Shown: positions 20,267 to 30,514 of the stretch, piece after piece | Numbering within the stretch: the first letter of the stretch is position 1 | How the letters are laid out: each line of letters opens with the position of its first letter | Assembly (NCBI RefSeq): GCF_028009165.1 | Contig: NC_079242.1 | Coordinates: 2,728,001-2,792,000, forward strand | Length of the DNA stretch: 64,000 bases | Reading direction: 5' to 3' | Source of the DNA: Akanthomyces muscarius | Taxonomy: Eukaryota; Ascomycota; Sordariomycetes; Hypocreales; Cordycipitaceae | Notes under the pieces: model-generated | Told to the model about the DNA's origin: nothing | What the model saw: only the letters and a program-made list of their open reading frames with translations | Databases searched by the model: none | Position numbers and translations under genes: made by a program

Positions 20267-21201
20267 TCCGCAAGTCCAAGTCGGCCGGCACCCGCTCCAA
20301 CCTCGAACTCGTCAACTCGCTCCGCGAAAACTTTGTGGCCGCCAAACTCGACTACGCGACGTTTCCTCCCCAGACCAATGGTCACGTCCCGACCCCGATT
20401 CCCCCAGCGATCGAAGTATGGACTGAGAAGACGGCGGACGCCAAGAGCGGCGGCGGCGGCGGCAGCGTCTTCATCCCGCGCATCAACTGGGAGGGCGCGG
20501 GTCTGCTGGACGAGGCGAGCCAGTACGAAATCACCGTCAAGCTCTTCTTCCTGCCACCCGCCGCGCCCGCCGCCCACGGTGGGACAGCCGGCCTGACCGC
20601 CGAGCGCGCGCGCTACATCGAAGATGCGCTGAGCCTGGTAACGCGCGAACTCGGCGTCGCGACCATTGACCTGCTTGTCGCATCGTTCCCTGGCATGTCC
20701 TTTGAGGGCACCTGCGAGTGGGAGGCCGACAAGCGCAACGCACAGCAGGGCAACCTCGACGACGAGGTGGCGACGTGGCGCGTCCTCGAGACGCTGCAGC
20801 AGCAGGGCCGCGTGCGGCAGCTCGGCGTCGCCGAGTTTGGCAGCGAGAAGCTCGCCGCCTTCATGGCCGCCACCACCGTCCGCCCCGCCGTCGACCAGAT
20901 CAACCTCAAGGACTGCTGCAACGTGCCGCCGCCCCTCAAGCAGCTCGCCACGCAGCACGGCATCGAGCTCAACGTCCACTCCGACTGCACAGACATCCTG
21001 CCCCCGGGCACCCTGCGGCAGCTGCTTGGCCACGGGCCCCAGGGCGCCGGCATCCTCGCCGACCCGGAGCACCCCGTCGGCGAGGCCGGCTGGGAGGGCG
21101 AGATTGTGCCGCAGTGGGTGGTGCGCTACGTAGCGTTTGTGCGAGATCGCGGCGTCATCGAGAACAAGGGCTACTTTGCCGGCGCGGAGCTGGTCAACTA
21201 A
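20245..21201 (+). CDS. Glutamate-cysteine ligase modifier subunit-like protein
   Basis: Probable fungal counterpart of the regulatory (light) subunit of glutamate-cysteine ligase, an aldo-keto-reductase-fold protein that improves the catalytic subunit in the first step of glutathione synthesis. Single exon, 318 residues. The AKR-like barrel is visible in ALSLVTRELGVATIDLLVAS, WRVLETLQQQGRVRQLGVAE and VRPAVDQINLKDCC, followed by GIELNVHSDCTDILP. The usual AKR catalytic Tyr/Lys/His set is not evident, which fits a regulatory subunit. A Gly run (residues about 68-73) is a low-complexity insert. The ATG at 20245 is chosen because the family-like N-terminus (TRSNLELVNSLRENF) follows. A generic aldo-keto reductase-like protein is the main alternative. 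Confidence 0.8.
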   Translation: MSAGPTVIRKSKSAGTRSNLELVNSLRENFVAAKLDYATFPPQTNGHVPTPIPPAIEVWTEKTADAKSGGGGGSVFIPRINWEGAGLLDEASQYEITVKLFFLPPAAPAAHGGTAGLTAERARYIEDALSLVTRELGVATIDLLVASFPGMSFEGTCEWEADKRNAQQGNLDDEVATWRVLETLQQQGRVRQLGVAEFGSEKLAAFMAATTVRPAVDQINLKDCCNVPPPLKQLATQHGIELNVHSDCTDILPPGTLRQLLGHGPQGAGILADPEHPVGEAGWEGEIVPQWVVRYVAFVRDRGVIENKGYFAGAELVN

Positions 21202-21577
21202 ACTAATGTTTCACCGTGCATGTTTCTCACTATATACACACGTAACATGTATGACGCAGAGGGAATAAGCTACGGCTCATAGATTATATTCTTGTCGGGA
21301 AATTGGCTTTAAAGGGAAAAGGCTGTGTTGGGGTGCATTGTTAGGGTTATTCTCCGGGTCTTTTATTTGTAGCGAGCATCATTCTGATAATCCGAGTAAA
21401 TGCAAGATATGAATTGGATAATATTCATTCAGTCGACCTGATACTTGATCAATATTCGAACATGTATGACAATTGGCCAAGGTCTCATTTCATTAACACG
21501 TTAGTATGTACATTGCTTTCGTTTCTACTTCTACTCGCCTTTTTTTTACCAGTCTCCCAAAGTCCCTCTTTTAAGGA
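21202..21577. other. Convergent 3' region
   Basis: AT-rich tail shared by the GCL modifier gene (+) and bud32 (-). No coding evidence. Confidence 0.6.
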
Positions 21578-22369
21578 TCATCCTAGCATGCTTCGCTTCC
21601 GTCCACGCATCCGTACCTCCTCCAGCTTCTTCAGCACGCCCGGGGCCTGCTTGTGTGTTTCTCGATACGCATCGAGCACCTCTTGAAACACACACTCTGC
21701 GCGCGGATGCGTGCTCCCAAACGCCCTCTCCAGCACGTACAGGTCGACCGCCCTCTCTTCCTCCTGCACCGCGCCGCTCGCCAGTCCCAGATCGATAATT
21801 ACCACCTCGCCGTGCAAGCTCTCACCGTCCGCGTGCCCGTTCGCCGTCGCACCCCCTGTCGGATCCAGCATCATGTTGCTCGTCGTGAGATCGCCATGGA
21901 CGATGCCAATCTTATGCAGCTTCCCTACCGCGGCCCCGATCTTCCGCATTAGGCCTTTGAGCGCCTCGTCCTGCTCGATGCCCTCGGTCCTGCTCCCCAG
22001 CCGGGCGTTGATGTTGGCGCGCACCGGCGTGCCGGGGATCCACTCGAGCATCAGCCAGCCCTGGGCCTCGTCGAGGGCGTAGACGGTAGGCACACGGACG
22101 CCATCGCGCCGGCACTTGGCGAGGATGCGCGCCTCGGACAGGATGCGGTGCTTGGTCAGGCGCGCGTCGAGCGTTGGGTGGCGCCAGGGCTTCGGCGGGC
22201 GGTACTTGAGCGCGCAGGGGAGCGAGGGAAGGAGGTAAGTCGTCTTGTAGAGGCGGCCCTCGGCGCCTTGGGTGATGAGCTCGGGCGCCGTCGAGGATGG
22301 CTGCTGGAGGACGAGGGGGAGGGGGAAGCTGTCCGCGGTGGGCGGCGGGGCGTCCACGGCAGCAGCCAT
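21578..22369 (-). CDS. bud32: KEOPS/EKC complex protein kinase Bud32
   Basis: Bud32 is the small atypical kinase/ATPase of the KEOPS (EKC) complex, which makes the t6A modification of ANN-decoding tRNAs with Kae1, and is also linked to telomeres and transcription. Single exon, 263 residues, the usual family size. Seen: the family's Gly-loop variant QGAEGRLYKTTYL (no classic GxGxxG), ALKYRPPKPWRHPTLD with the basic kinase loop, LTKHRILSEARIL, the catalytic loop HGDLTTSNMML with Asp160, the metal-binding DLG at residue 193 in place of DFG, and the short C-terminal RGRKRSMLG tail that Bud32 uses for its own regulation. The activation segment is short, as in this family. It converges on the GCL modifier gene. 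Confidence 0.96.
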   Translation of the reverse strand: MAAAVDAPPPTADSFPLPLVLQQPSSTAPELITQGAEGRLYKTTYLLPSLPCALKYRPPKPWRHPTLDARLTKHRILSEARILAKCRRDGVRVPTVYALDEAQGWLMLEWIPGTPVRANINARLGSRTEGIEQDEALKGLMRKIGAAVGKLHKIGIVHGDLTTSNMMLDPTGGATANGHADGESLHGEVVIIDLGLASGAVQEEERAVDLYVLERAFGSTHPRAECVFQEVLDAYRETHKQAPGVLKKLEEVRMRGRKRSMLG

Positions 22370-23518
22370 GGTGACAGCTATGGTGTGGTGTGGATTAGAT
22401 GTGTGTGCTGCTTTATGGTTTAATAGAGTGGTGGCCTTGAGAAAGGAGTCGCTAGTCCGCTGCTAGTAATCGTAGATGGTTCGTTTGGCCGTGTATGATT
22501 TTATTCAGTGAGTCGTCGTTGGACGTTGTGCCAAAAAGTTTACCCCACCATGTCTGGACTTGAGGCTTGGAGGGGCAGCCTGACGCTGAGTGGCTGGCGC
22601 AGGCAGGCGGGCACCAGCACCAACAGTGGGCGCAGAAGCACCACTGGCAGCTGCGAGCCCACGAGATGAACCCAGCTTGCAGCGCTCTGCCCACTGTAAT
22701 CCTGCAGAAGGTCGTTAAAGATTCATCCCAGACCTTGTCTTGCCTCGGGTCCTGTGGCGGCTGAGAGGGCAGCCTTGCCCACTGGGGCTATTATTATCCA
22801 ATACCTGAACCAGCAGACAATGACTTGGGCATGTGCCTTTGATTCACATTACTCGGCCCGTGGCAACAAAGAAACTAGCGATGGCTATAACAACGCCACC
22901 CGGCCGGACGCCTCGGGTGTGCAGCTGAAGAATGGCCTAGCTACTGCACGCACAGCGGCCTGCCGCGCCGCGCTGTTTAGATTCCCCGCCATGTGACATG
23001 GATCATGACAGTGCTTGAGCGCTGAGTGCATGCAAAAGTGCGTAGGTACTTAGTTACCTGCCTTACCTAGGTAGGTACCTAAGGTAGGTAGGTAGGCGAA
23101 CGACCCAGCCCCAGAGCTTGATGCAGGGGCGGGCTGGCCCGCAAGCCGACCTCAAAAGACCACGGGCGCCAACAGAAACTGCCATCCCAGCCCAGCCCAG
23201 CCATCCCATTCTGCTCCTTTGTTGGCGGATCCCAGCGTCGCATACATGCATTAGTTAAAATTATCCTGCAGTCTGCTCCAACTGTTCTGCAGCACCATCG
23301 GGCTAGTGGGTTCCTTTTCGTCTAACTGGGCGTTTGGCCACCCTGAGTTCCGCCACCACAACCACACCACCACCTCCTTCATTTACATCACCACTGCCAA
23401 ACCGCTGCCCAACCACCAACCACCACTACCACCAGATCATGTCATTGCCTCGCAACCGCGCCCACGACTCTCACGCCGCTTCCACCACTGCCACCGCATC
23501 TTCGCCTGCTCGCCCATC
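22370..23518. other. Divergent intergenic region with palindromic TAGGTA cluster
   Basis: Upstream of bud32 (-) and of the membrane protein gene (+). It contains the TAGGTA/TACCTA cluster at 23042-23096 and a CA/CC-rich leader at 23340-23430. An overlapping upstream ORF begins at 23439. Confidence 0.5.
23042..23096. repeat. TAGGTA/TACCTA palindromic cluster
   Basis: Repeats of taggta and its complement tacc(t)ta, including the palindrome taggtaccta and a direct (taggtagg) run. Similar low-complexity words are common between genes in sordariomycetes. Function unknown. Confidence 0.75.
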
Positions 23519-23555
23519 ATGGCCGTCGACTCGGGCTGGCTCCAGTGGGCTCTGA
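23439..23555 (+). promoter_or_regulatory. Upstream ORF overlapping the membrane protein start
   Basis: An ATG at 23439 opens a 38-codon frame that ends at TGA in 23553-23555, 34 bases past the proposed start of the main gene. It would be met first by scanning ribosomes if it is in the transcript. Confidence 0.35.
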
Positions 23556-24289
23556 TCCTCGTCCTGACCGCCCTTCTCCTGTCCGTCGCCGTCCTCGCCC
23601 AGACCGCGAGTGCCTACTGGGCCGCCTACGTCGCCGCGCCGCGCGAGATGGCCACCTTTATCGACACGGTCGACTTCTCCATCCAGGAGAACGAGAGCTA
23701 CGACAAGGACATGGCCAAGGTCCAGCGCCTCGAGGACAAGATCCGCCTCGGCCAGCTCCTCCGCGAGATCCAAAAGTCGGGCGACGACCTGCGGGAGGAG
23801 CTCAACTCGCTGCTCATCGCCGCCGAAAACGTGACCGGCGCCGGCACCAGCAGCGCCATGCGCACCAGCACGCGCCTGCTCTGGGCCGCCAAGCGCCAGC
23901 AGCTTGAGGACCGCGTGCGCCGCCTCGACCTGCTGCGCATGCGCTTCCTCGTCGTCTACCTCGGCATCATCACCTCGGTCGCCGACAGGCAGCCGCCGCC
24001 ACCGCCACCGCTGCCGAGAGATATCGAGAAAACGGCCGCCTTTGCGACGCCGAGCAAGCCGGTGCTGCGAAAGTCGCTCACCGACAGTATGCCCAAGCGG
24101 CCACCTGTCCGCCGCCTCACTATGCAAGCTATTGGCCATCAGGAGACCATGGCCTCCACGGGGCGCCTCGGCTGGGGAAGTGTCGTCGAGGAGCTGCAGC
24201 TCTCGCCGCGCATGCATCAGCGCCATGCTTCCATCGAGCGATCCATGTCCGTCGAGAGGTCTCTGTCCCCACGTGAGAGGGCTTCGTAG
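23519..24289 (+). CDS. Uncharacterised single-pass membrane protein with coiled coil
   Basis: Family not recognised. The ATG at 23519 gives 256 residues; the open frame extends upstream to 23306 but without an ATG in frame. The protein opens with one long hydrophobic segment (about residues 5-30), then charged helices (MAKVQRLEDKIRLGQLLREI, about 60-85, and RLLWAAKRQQLEDRVRRLDL, about 118-138) that look like coiled coil. A second hydrophobic stretch (FLVVYLGIITSVA, about 143-155) is followed by a run of prolines (about 160-167) and a Ser/Arg-rich tail with several RxxS sites (HASIERSMSVERSLSPRE). Topology would be a membrane anchor with a cytosolic helical body and a phosphorylatable tail. 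Very strong G/C third positions support real coding. Confidence 0.68.
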   Translation: MAVDSGWLQWALILVLTALLLSVAVLAQTASAYWAAYVAAPREMATFIDTVDFSIQENESYDKDMAKVQRLEDKIRLGQLLREIQKSGDDLREELNSLLIAAENVTGAGTSSAMRTSTRLLWAAKRQQLEDRVRRLDLLRMRFLVVYLGIITSVADRQPPPPPPLPRDIEKTAAFATPSKPVLRKSLTDSMPKRPPVRRLTMQAIGHQETMASTGRLGWGSVVEELQLSPRMHQRHASIERSMSVERSLSPRERAS

Positions 24290-24903
24290 CTCCTCTCATG
24301 TTTCACGAAACTCACGCCTTCAACGAACACTACGGCCAATGTTTTTGAAAAGCATTTCACGCGAAACATACTTACTAATGATGAAAACTGTTGTATAACG
24401 ACGCCATGTGGCAAGCATTACTACACCACTCTTGTGCCGCTTTTGTATTTCTGTTTACAGTTTGGTCACGAACCCCATCATGACGGCATAGGGCGACTTA
24501 TACACCGGAGCATGAATGATCCTGTTCCAATACACGACGCGCGGGTTTGGGAGGGGTGCCTGCCTCTCGTTTTGAGAGAGCATGATTTTGGATGGAACTT
24601 TCTGCTTTATCTGTTTTTGCTACCCTCACTTCACTTCACTTCACTTCACTTCACTTTGCTTCCCTTCTTCGCTTCATTTAGACAAGATACCCCTTGTCAT
24701 TTCGCTTCAAGCCTATCCAAGCTGATGCCGACGTGGCTTTTCATTTGATTATCTTTAATATTTTGCCTTCCCTTTCATAATTTATTCAATGGCTTCAGGT
24801 TTCCACAGATACTCTGGCTGCTGATACCCTTCTGTTCCGCTTCCCTGTTTTGCCCCCCTCCCACTATTTTACTTATGCTTTTCACATGCCGTTGGGCGAT
24901 TTA
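24290..24903. other. Convergent 3' region with TTCAC repeat
   Basis: AT-rich 3' DNA shared with the minus-strand gene ending at 24904. It contains a (TTCAC)n tract of about five units near 24630-24655 and no supportable gene. Confidence 0.6.
24630..24656. repeat. TTCAC pentanucleotide microsatellite
   Basis: About five tandem copies of ttcac within a CT-rich stretch. Confidence 0.75.
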
Positions 24904-25615
24904 TCAATGAGCTGCAATGTCGCCGGGACCAGTCCCGTTCTTTTCACCGACTGGCATGTCATGTTAGCGCCGGGCGTATTAGATGACGCATATATCAAGT
25001 TCAATAAATTGAGTTCAAATACTTACCATCGAGTGCTACCAGGAAGCGGCTCACGCAGTTGTATGCGCTAACCTATCAACGAAGCTCATTAGAACATTTC
25101 AATCGTATCGATTTTGAGTATATACTCACCGTAGCCGTAATTTCCACAGTCTCGCGATCGTTGAAATGCGCTCTCACTAACTTGAACACCTCATCGTTCA
25201 CCTGCACATTCCTCGTCATTTCATCCGCGTACTTGAGCACCGCCCACTGCTTCTCATTCAGCAGCGCTTCCGGTCTCGCCTCCGGCAGCGGCTCGGCCTT
25301 GACAATGTCCAGCGCCGCGACGCTCACGCCGCCATCCACGGCCAACGGGGCGTGATGCGCCCACTCAAACCAGGCCTTGTTGCACACGGCGACACGGCAG
25401 ATGGCCAGCTCGCGCAGGTCGTCCGGCAGAGAGGTCTTGGTACGAATGGCGCCGAGGAACGAGTTCCAGCCGTCGGCGACGGGCGGCGCGTGCAGCAGGG
25501 CCAGGTCCAGCGGAATGAGCGGGCGCGGGGCGCGGCGGGCCTGGATGCGGGCGACTATGGCGGCGTCCTCGGGCGTGTTGGTCTCTGGCGGGTTTGGGAC
25601 GTAAGGAATCTTCAT
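24904..25615 (-). CDS. Carboxymuconolactone decarboxylase / AhpD-like protein
   Basis: Member of the CMD/AhpD-like superfamily; fungal members of this size are mostly uncharacterised and need not be decarboxylases. Three exons on the minus strand, 25615-25130, 25072-25027 and 24950-24904, sum to 579 bases (192 residues), with donors GTGAGT and GTAAGT. The CMD helix bundle is visible in DDLRELAICRVAVCNKAWFEWAHH-type sequence (residues about 65-88), where the E-W-x-H-H element normally lines the active site, and in ETVEITATVSAYNCVSRFLV (about 155-174), which is only complete after splicing. The CxxC pair of true AhpD peroxidase helpers is not present. The joined C-terminus ends in a short hydrophilic tail. 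Confidence 0.88.
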
Positions 25616-26640
25616 TCTGATGGTATCCTGTCTCTTGTGCTAATAAAAGTTTAAATCACTTATATCTGGCCGTGGGGAGCGTAGGAGTGGCAGCTTAAAA
25701 GAGGCTCAACCCGGATGAAAGACATCGGCGGAAACGGGTGTATGCCGCTAACGGAGTGGCTCCGGCTCGGCATTGGGGCCGGCAACTACAGACAGCTACA
25801 ACACAGCACACGGTAAGAGATGGACCATTGGCCAATGCGGCCAGGATCAGTGGTTATAAAGTCTTTAGTATTTGCTCTTAACCTTTATCCGACGAGGGCA
25901 GTGCGGTTCGCCGGCAAGCACTCACACGCGACTCTTGGTCAGGGTGCTGAGAAAGGTGGTTCTTGCGCCGGAGGATGAAGCATCACATAACGATTGACGA
26001 TGATGAAAACCCTGGTCTCTCAAAGAATAAGGGCGGTTGGTCGAATAATGCAAGTATGAATCGTAAGAAATAATCATTGTTTAAAGTCGAATAGCCCTTG
26101 CTCGAAAGATGTGTGGCTAGGGTTAGGGTGGCGTGGGTGAGCAAAGCTTGACCTCTAGTGATTGGTTGCAGTTACTTCTCCAAGATTTCAAGACAACCAA
26201 ACCCGGTTCGTATTGCGAGAAGAGGAATCCTTCGAAAATTCGCGTTTGCTGTTCAGATGCCTCTCAGGCTAAAAATGCCTAACTGGTGCCGCCCCGGCTC
26301 ACGATAGCACGCAGTGCGGAGGAAGTTAGTTTTCGGCCACTAAGTAACGTAAATAGAGAAACGTTAGCTCGCGCCTATTTGCTGAAGAAAATTTCTGTTT
26401 TCTCATTTTCTTGCCTCAATTTTTTTTTCTCTTCTTCAGCTCTCATCTTATCATCTTGATCCCTCGCAAGCTTTGCCATTGCAAGTGCAGCCTGGAACGC
26501 GTCGGCGACTCACGTGACCGCGACGGCCATTAACGCGCCAGCCATTTTCTCGCGTCGCAACATCTGTAGCTCCTAACCTAGCTATCCTTGGCCCATCGGT
26601 CTCTTGCCACGTTTTCCGCCTTCATCATCACACCTCGCGA
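25616..26640. other. Divergent promoter region, CMD-like gene / spt16
   Basis: No gene seen. A CT-rich tract (ttttttctcttcttcagctctc near 26420) lies about 220 bases before the spt16 ATG, as in many fungal promoters. Two telomere-like units (ttaggg-like) occur near 26110. Confidence 0.5.
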
Positions 26641-29600
26641 TGGCGGAGATCAAGATCGACACCAGGCTCTTCCAAGAGCGCATCAATTCCTTCGTCACGT
26701 CATGGAAGAATGACTTGCGAGCCAAGGATGGCGGCCTTTTCCAAGGCGCCACCTCGCTAGTCGTTCTCATGGGCAAGGTCGAAGAGATTCCCGAGTTCCA
26801 CAAGAACAACGCCGTGCATGTGCGTAACGCCGAAAATCACGATCGCCTGAGCTTTGCGACACACTTTTGCTAACTGGTGTTATAGTTTTGGCTTCTTGGA
26901 TACGAGTTCCCAACGACCTTGATGCTCTTCACCACCGAGACTCTGTACATCCTGACCACGCCCAAAAAAGGTAACTTTCGTCCAGGCAGCAGCGCCCGAG
27001 TCGCACCCGCTAATGCGACGCAGCCAAGCACCTCGAGCAGCTCAAGGGCGGCCGTTTCCCGATCGAGGTCCTCTCCAAGGGCAAAGATGCCGATGAGAAT
27101 GCCAAACTGTGGAAGACTATTACCGACAAGATCAACGAATCTGGAGTAAGTGTTTGTCCTGCTGCTGATGAGCGAAAACTAATCTCGTATATAGAAGAAA
27201 GTTGGCACCATCGCTCGAGACACTTCTAAGGGACCATTTATCGACGAGTGGAAGAAGATCTTTGCCGACAAGTGCAAGGATGTGGAGGAAGTCGATGCCT
27301 CTTTGGCCCTTTCTACGTACGCTTTTTCGGTCAAGGATGAAAACGAGCTGCGCGCTATGCGAACCGCTTCCAAAGCCTGCGTTGCTCTGATGACACCCTA
27401 CTTTCTGGACGAAATGTCCAATATTCTCGATGCCGAGAAAAAGGTCAGGCACTCAGCGCTCCAGGACAAGGTTGACAAGAAGCTCGATGACGACAAATTT
27501 TGGAAAACTGTCCAGCTGCCCAACAATACTAAGCTGCCCGCCGATCTCGACGCCACGCAGCTTGACTGGATCCTCGGTCCTGCCATTCAGAGTGGTGGCA
27601 AGTTTGATCTGCGATTTGCCTCCGACTCCAACGATGACAACCTGCACCCCGGCATCATTGTCGCCGCCATGGGTCTGCGATACAAATCGTACTGCTCTTC
27701 GATCGCCCGCACTTACCTCGTCGATCCGAACAAGTCCCAGGAAAACAACTACAAACTTCTCTACCAAATCCACAATGCCGTCATCCAGGAGCTACGCGAT
27801 GGTGTGGTTGCCAAGGATGTCTACGCCAAGGCTCTCAGCATCATCAAAGGCAAGAGCCCTGAGATGGAGAAGCACTTCCTGAAGAACGTCGGCTGGGGCG
27901 TTGGCCTCGAGAACCGAGATTCAACCTTGGTTCTCAATGCCAAGAACCAGCGTACTCTCAAGGACGGCATGACCTTGATCATCAACACTGGATTCCAGGA
28001 CATCGATAACCCGCAACCCCAAGACAAAAACTCGAAAACTTATTCGCTCGTGCTCAATGACACTGTCCGTGTCAGAAGTGCCGAGCCCATTGTCTTCACT
28101 TCCGAAGCCCCTACAAGCGCCGACGCCAACTCCTTCTTCTTCAAGGACGATGAAGAGGAGCAGCCGACGCCGAAGAAGGAGAAGCGCGATTCTCGTGTCG
28201 GCGCTGTTGCTACCAAAAACATCACCAGCACAAGACTTCGCTCAGAACGTTCTACTCAGGTGGACGACGATGCTGAGGCCAAGCGCCGCGCCCATCAAAA
28301 GGAACTTGCCTCTAAGAAGCAAAAGGAGGGTCTTGTCCGATTCTCCGAGGCCAAGAGCGACAAGAATGGCGCTGAGGTCAAAAAGTTCAAGCGCTTTGAT
28401 TCGTACAAGAGAGACGATCAATTCCCGGCGCGTGTCAAGAACATGGAGATTGTTGTTGACGCCAAGAATGCCACGGTTGTGCTGCCCATTATGGGTCGGC
28501 CCGTGCCTTTCCACATCAACACAATAAAGAATGCCAGCAAGAGCGATGAAAATGACTTTTCATTTCTGCGCGTCAACTTTCTGTCTCCTGGACAAGGTGT
28601 TGGCCGCAAAGATGACCAGCCTTTCGAGGATGCCAACGCTCACTTTGTGCGTAGTTTGACATTCCGTTCCACGGACGGTGACAGATATAGCGAGATCGCA
28701 ACTCAGATTTCCAACTTGAAGCGTGAATCTGTCAAGAAGGAACAGGAGAAGAAAGACATGGAGGATGTTGTGGAACAGGACAAGCTCACAGAAATCAGAA
28801 ATCGTCGACCCGCTGTCTTGGACAATGTCTACATCAGACCGGCGATGGAGGGCAAGCGCGTACCTGGCAAGGTCGAAATACACCAGAACGGTATTCGTTA
28901 TCTCTCCCCGCTCAACGCCCAACACCGCGTGGATATCCTCTTTTCCAACGTCAAGCACTTGTTTTTCCAGCCGTGCCAGCACGAACTGATTGTCATTATC
29001 CACATTCACCTCAAGGACCCCATCATTGTCGGCAACAAGAAGAAGACAAGGGATGTTCAGTTCTACCGCGAAGCGACGGATATCCAGTTCGACGAGACTG
29101 GCAATAGAAAGCGCAAGTACCGTTACGGTGACGAGGATGAGTTCGAGGCCGAACAGGAAGAAAGACGCCGTCGCGCTGATCTCGACAGACTGTTCCAAGG
29201 TTTCGCGCAGAAGATTGCCGAAGCAGGCCGCAACGAGGGCATTGAGGTCGATATGCCTATCCGGGACCTCGGATTCCACGGTGTGCCGTTCAAGAGCAAC
29301 GTCTTCATTCAGCCGACGACAGATTGCCTGATTCAGGTCATAGAACCGCCGTTTATGGTGATCACGATTGAGGACATTGAAATTGCTCATCTAGAACGTG
29401 TGCAATTTGGTCTCAAGAACTTTGACATGGTGTTTGTGTTCAAGGACTTTACACGTGCACCATACGCCGTCAACACCATCCCCGTCGAGTCCCTCGACCA
29501 AGTCAAGGACTTCCTTGACTCTTCGGACATTGCTTACAGCGAGGGTCCCCTGAACCTCAACTGGCCGACGATTATGAAGACGGTCACGGCCGACACTCAC

Positions 29601-29912
29601 CAATTCTTCGTCGACGGCGGTTGGTCCTTCCTGCAGGCCGACTCGGACGAGGAGGGCGAGGAAGAGTCGGAAGAAGAGTCGGCCTTTGAGGTGGACGACG
29701 ACGAAATGGACGCGGCCTCGGAATCGAGCGAAGATGACTCGGAATATGGTAGTGACGCGAGCGACGACGACGATGATGGTGACGCGGAGGTAGATAGTGA
29801 TGATGAGGGTGAAGATTGGGACGAGCTTGAAAAGAAGGCCAAGAAGCGCGACAGAGAGAGCGGCCTGGATGATGAGGAGGAGCGCAGCGGCAGCAAGAAG
29901 CGCAGAAAGTAA
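26641..29912 (+). CDS. spt16: FACT complex subunit Spt16
   Basis: Large subunit of the FACT histone chaperone, which with Pob3 and an HMG protein loosens and rebuilds H2A-H2B contacts during transcription and replication. Four exons, 26641-26819, 26886-26970, 27024-27146 and 27195-29912, total 3105 bases and 1034 residues, about the same as yeast Spt16. The N-terminal creatinase-like (pita-bread) domain spans about 1-460; metal ligands of true M24 peptidases are absent, as in all Spt16. The middle domain shows the double PH-like core (AMEGKRVPGKVEIHQNG, then VDILFSNVKHLFFQPC). The C-terminal tail from about residue 944 is almost entirely Asp/Glu/Ser, the H2A-H2B-binding segment, and ends in basic GSKKRRK. 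Introns lie only in the first 550 bases of the gene. Confidence 0.97.
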
Positions 29913-30514
29913 GGGATGGCGCAGGACAAAATGTACAATGGGTGATTTTTTGGGAAAAGCAAGTGTCCATTGCTTATTTTTGTGTTTGTAAGTTTTCAAT
30001 TTTCCCATTGCTGCTTGCTTGTCTTTTCGTTTTCTTTGCTAGTAATAAGGAAGGGTTACATGGACCTGGGTTGGTTCAACAAGTTCAATTTGATTCTAAA
30101 CATGAAGTTCCCGATACGTGAAGATAATGCCTCCGTCTGTCTGTGTTATTTTGACAAATTCATTGCTATCAAGCCAAAGAGATAATCTCTATAAAAACGT
30201 GCGCATTCAAATCAAACAAACTCCCAGCCCAAAACCAGACAGAGCACCCGCCAGTCCTGCAAAGAATGTGCCCTTTTTTTGTCCGAATTTCGTTTTGTTA
30301 ACAGACAAGTGGAAACAAGATCACGTCACTTCCAACTCGCAAAAAAAGAAAATAACCACTCTGCCAGTACAAGGGTCTCTCGTTCGTTCTTTGAGCAAAA
30401 CGACCGCAAAACGAGGAAATGATGCTACTAATGATGATGTTAAGGTGTGACGTAGTCGTACATGACCGGAGAAAACGGAAAATCCCTTTTTTTTTATTCT
30501 TATAATCTTTCGGT
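29913..30514. other. Convergent 3' region, spt16 / Cdc50-like gene
   Basis: AT-rich untranslated DNA with A and T runs (for example the nine T around 30490). No coding evidence. Confidence 0.6.

Noticed and set aside
20191..21072. Minus-strand frame of 293 codons across the GCL modifier gene
   Set aside because: Antisense shadow of a GC3-rich gene.
26105..26125. Telomere-like units (agggttaggg)
   Set aside because: Only about two units; too short to call an interstitial telomere.
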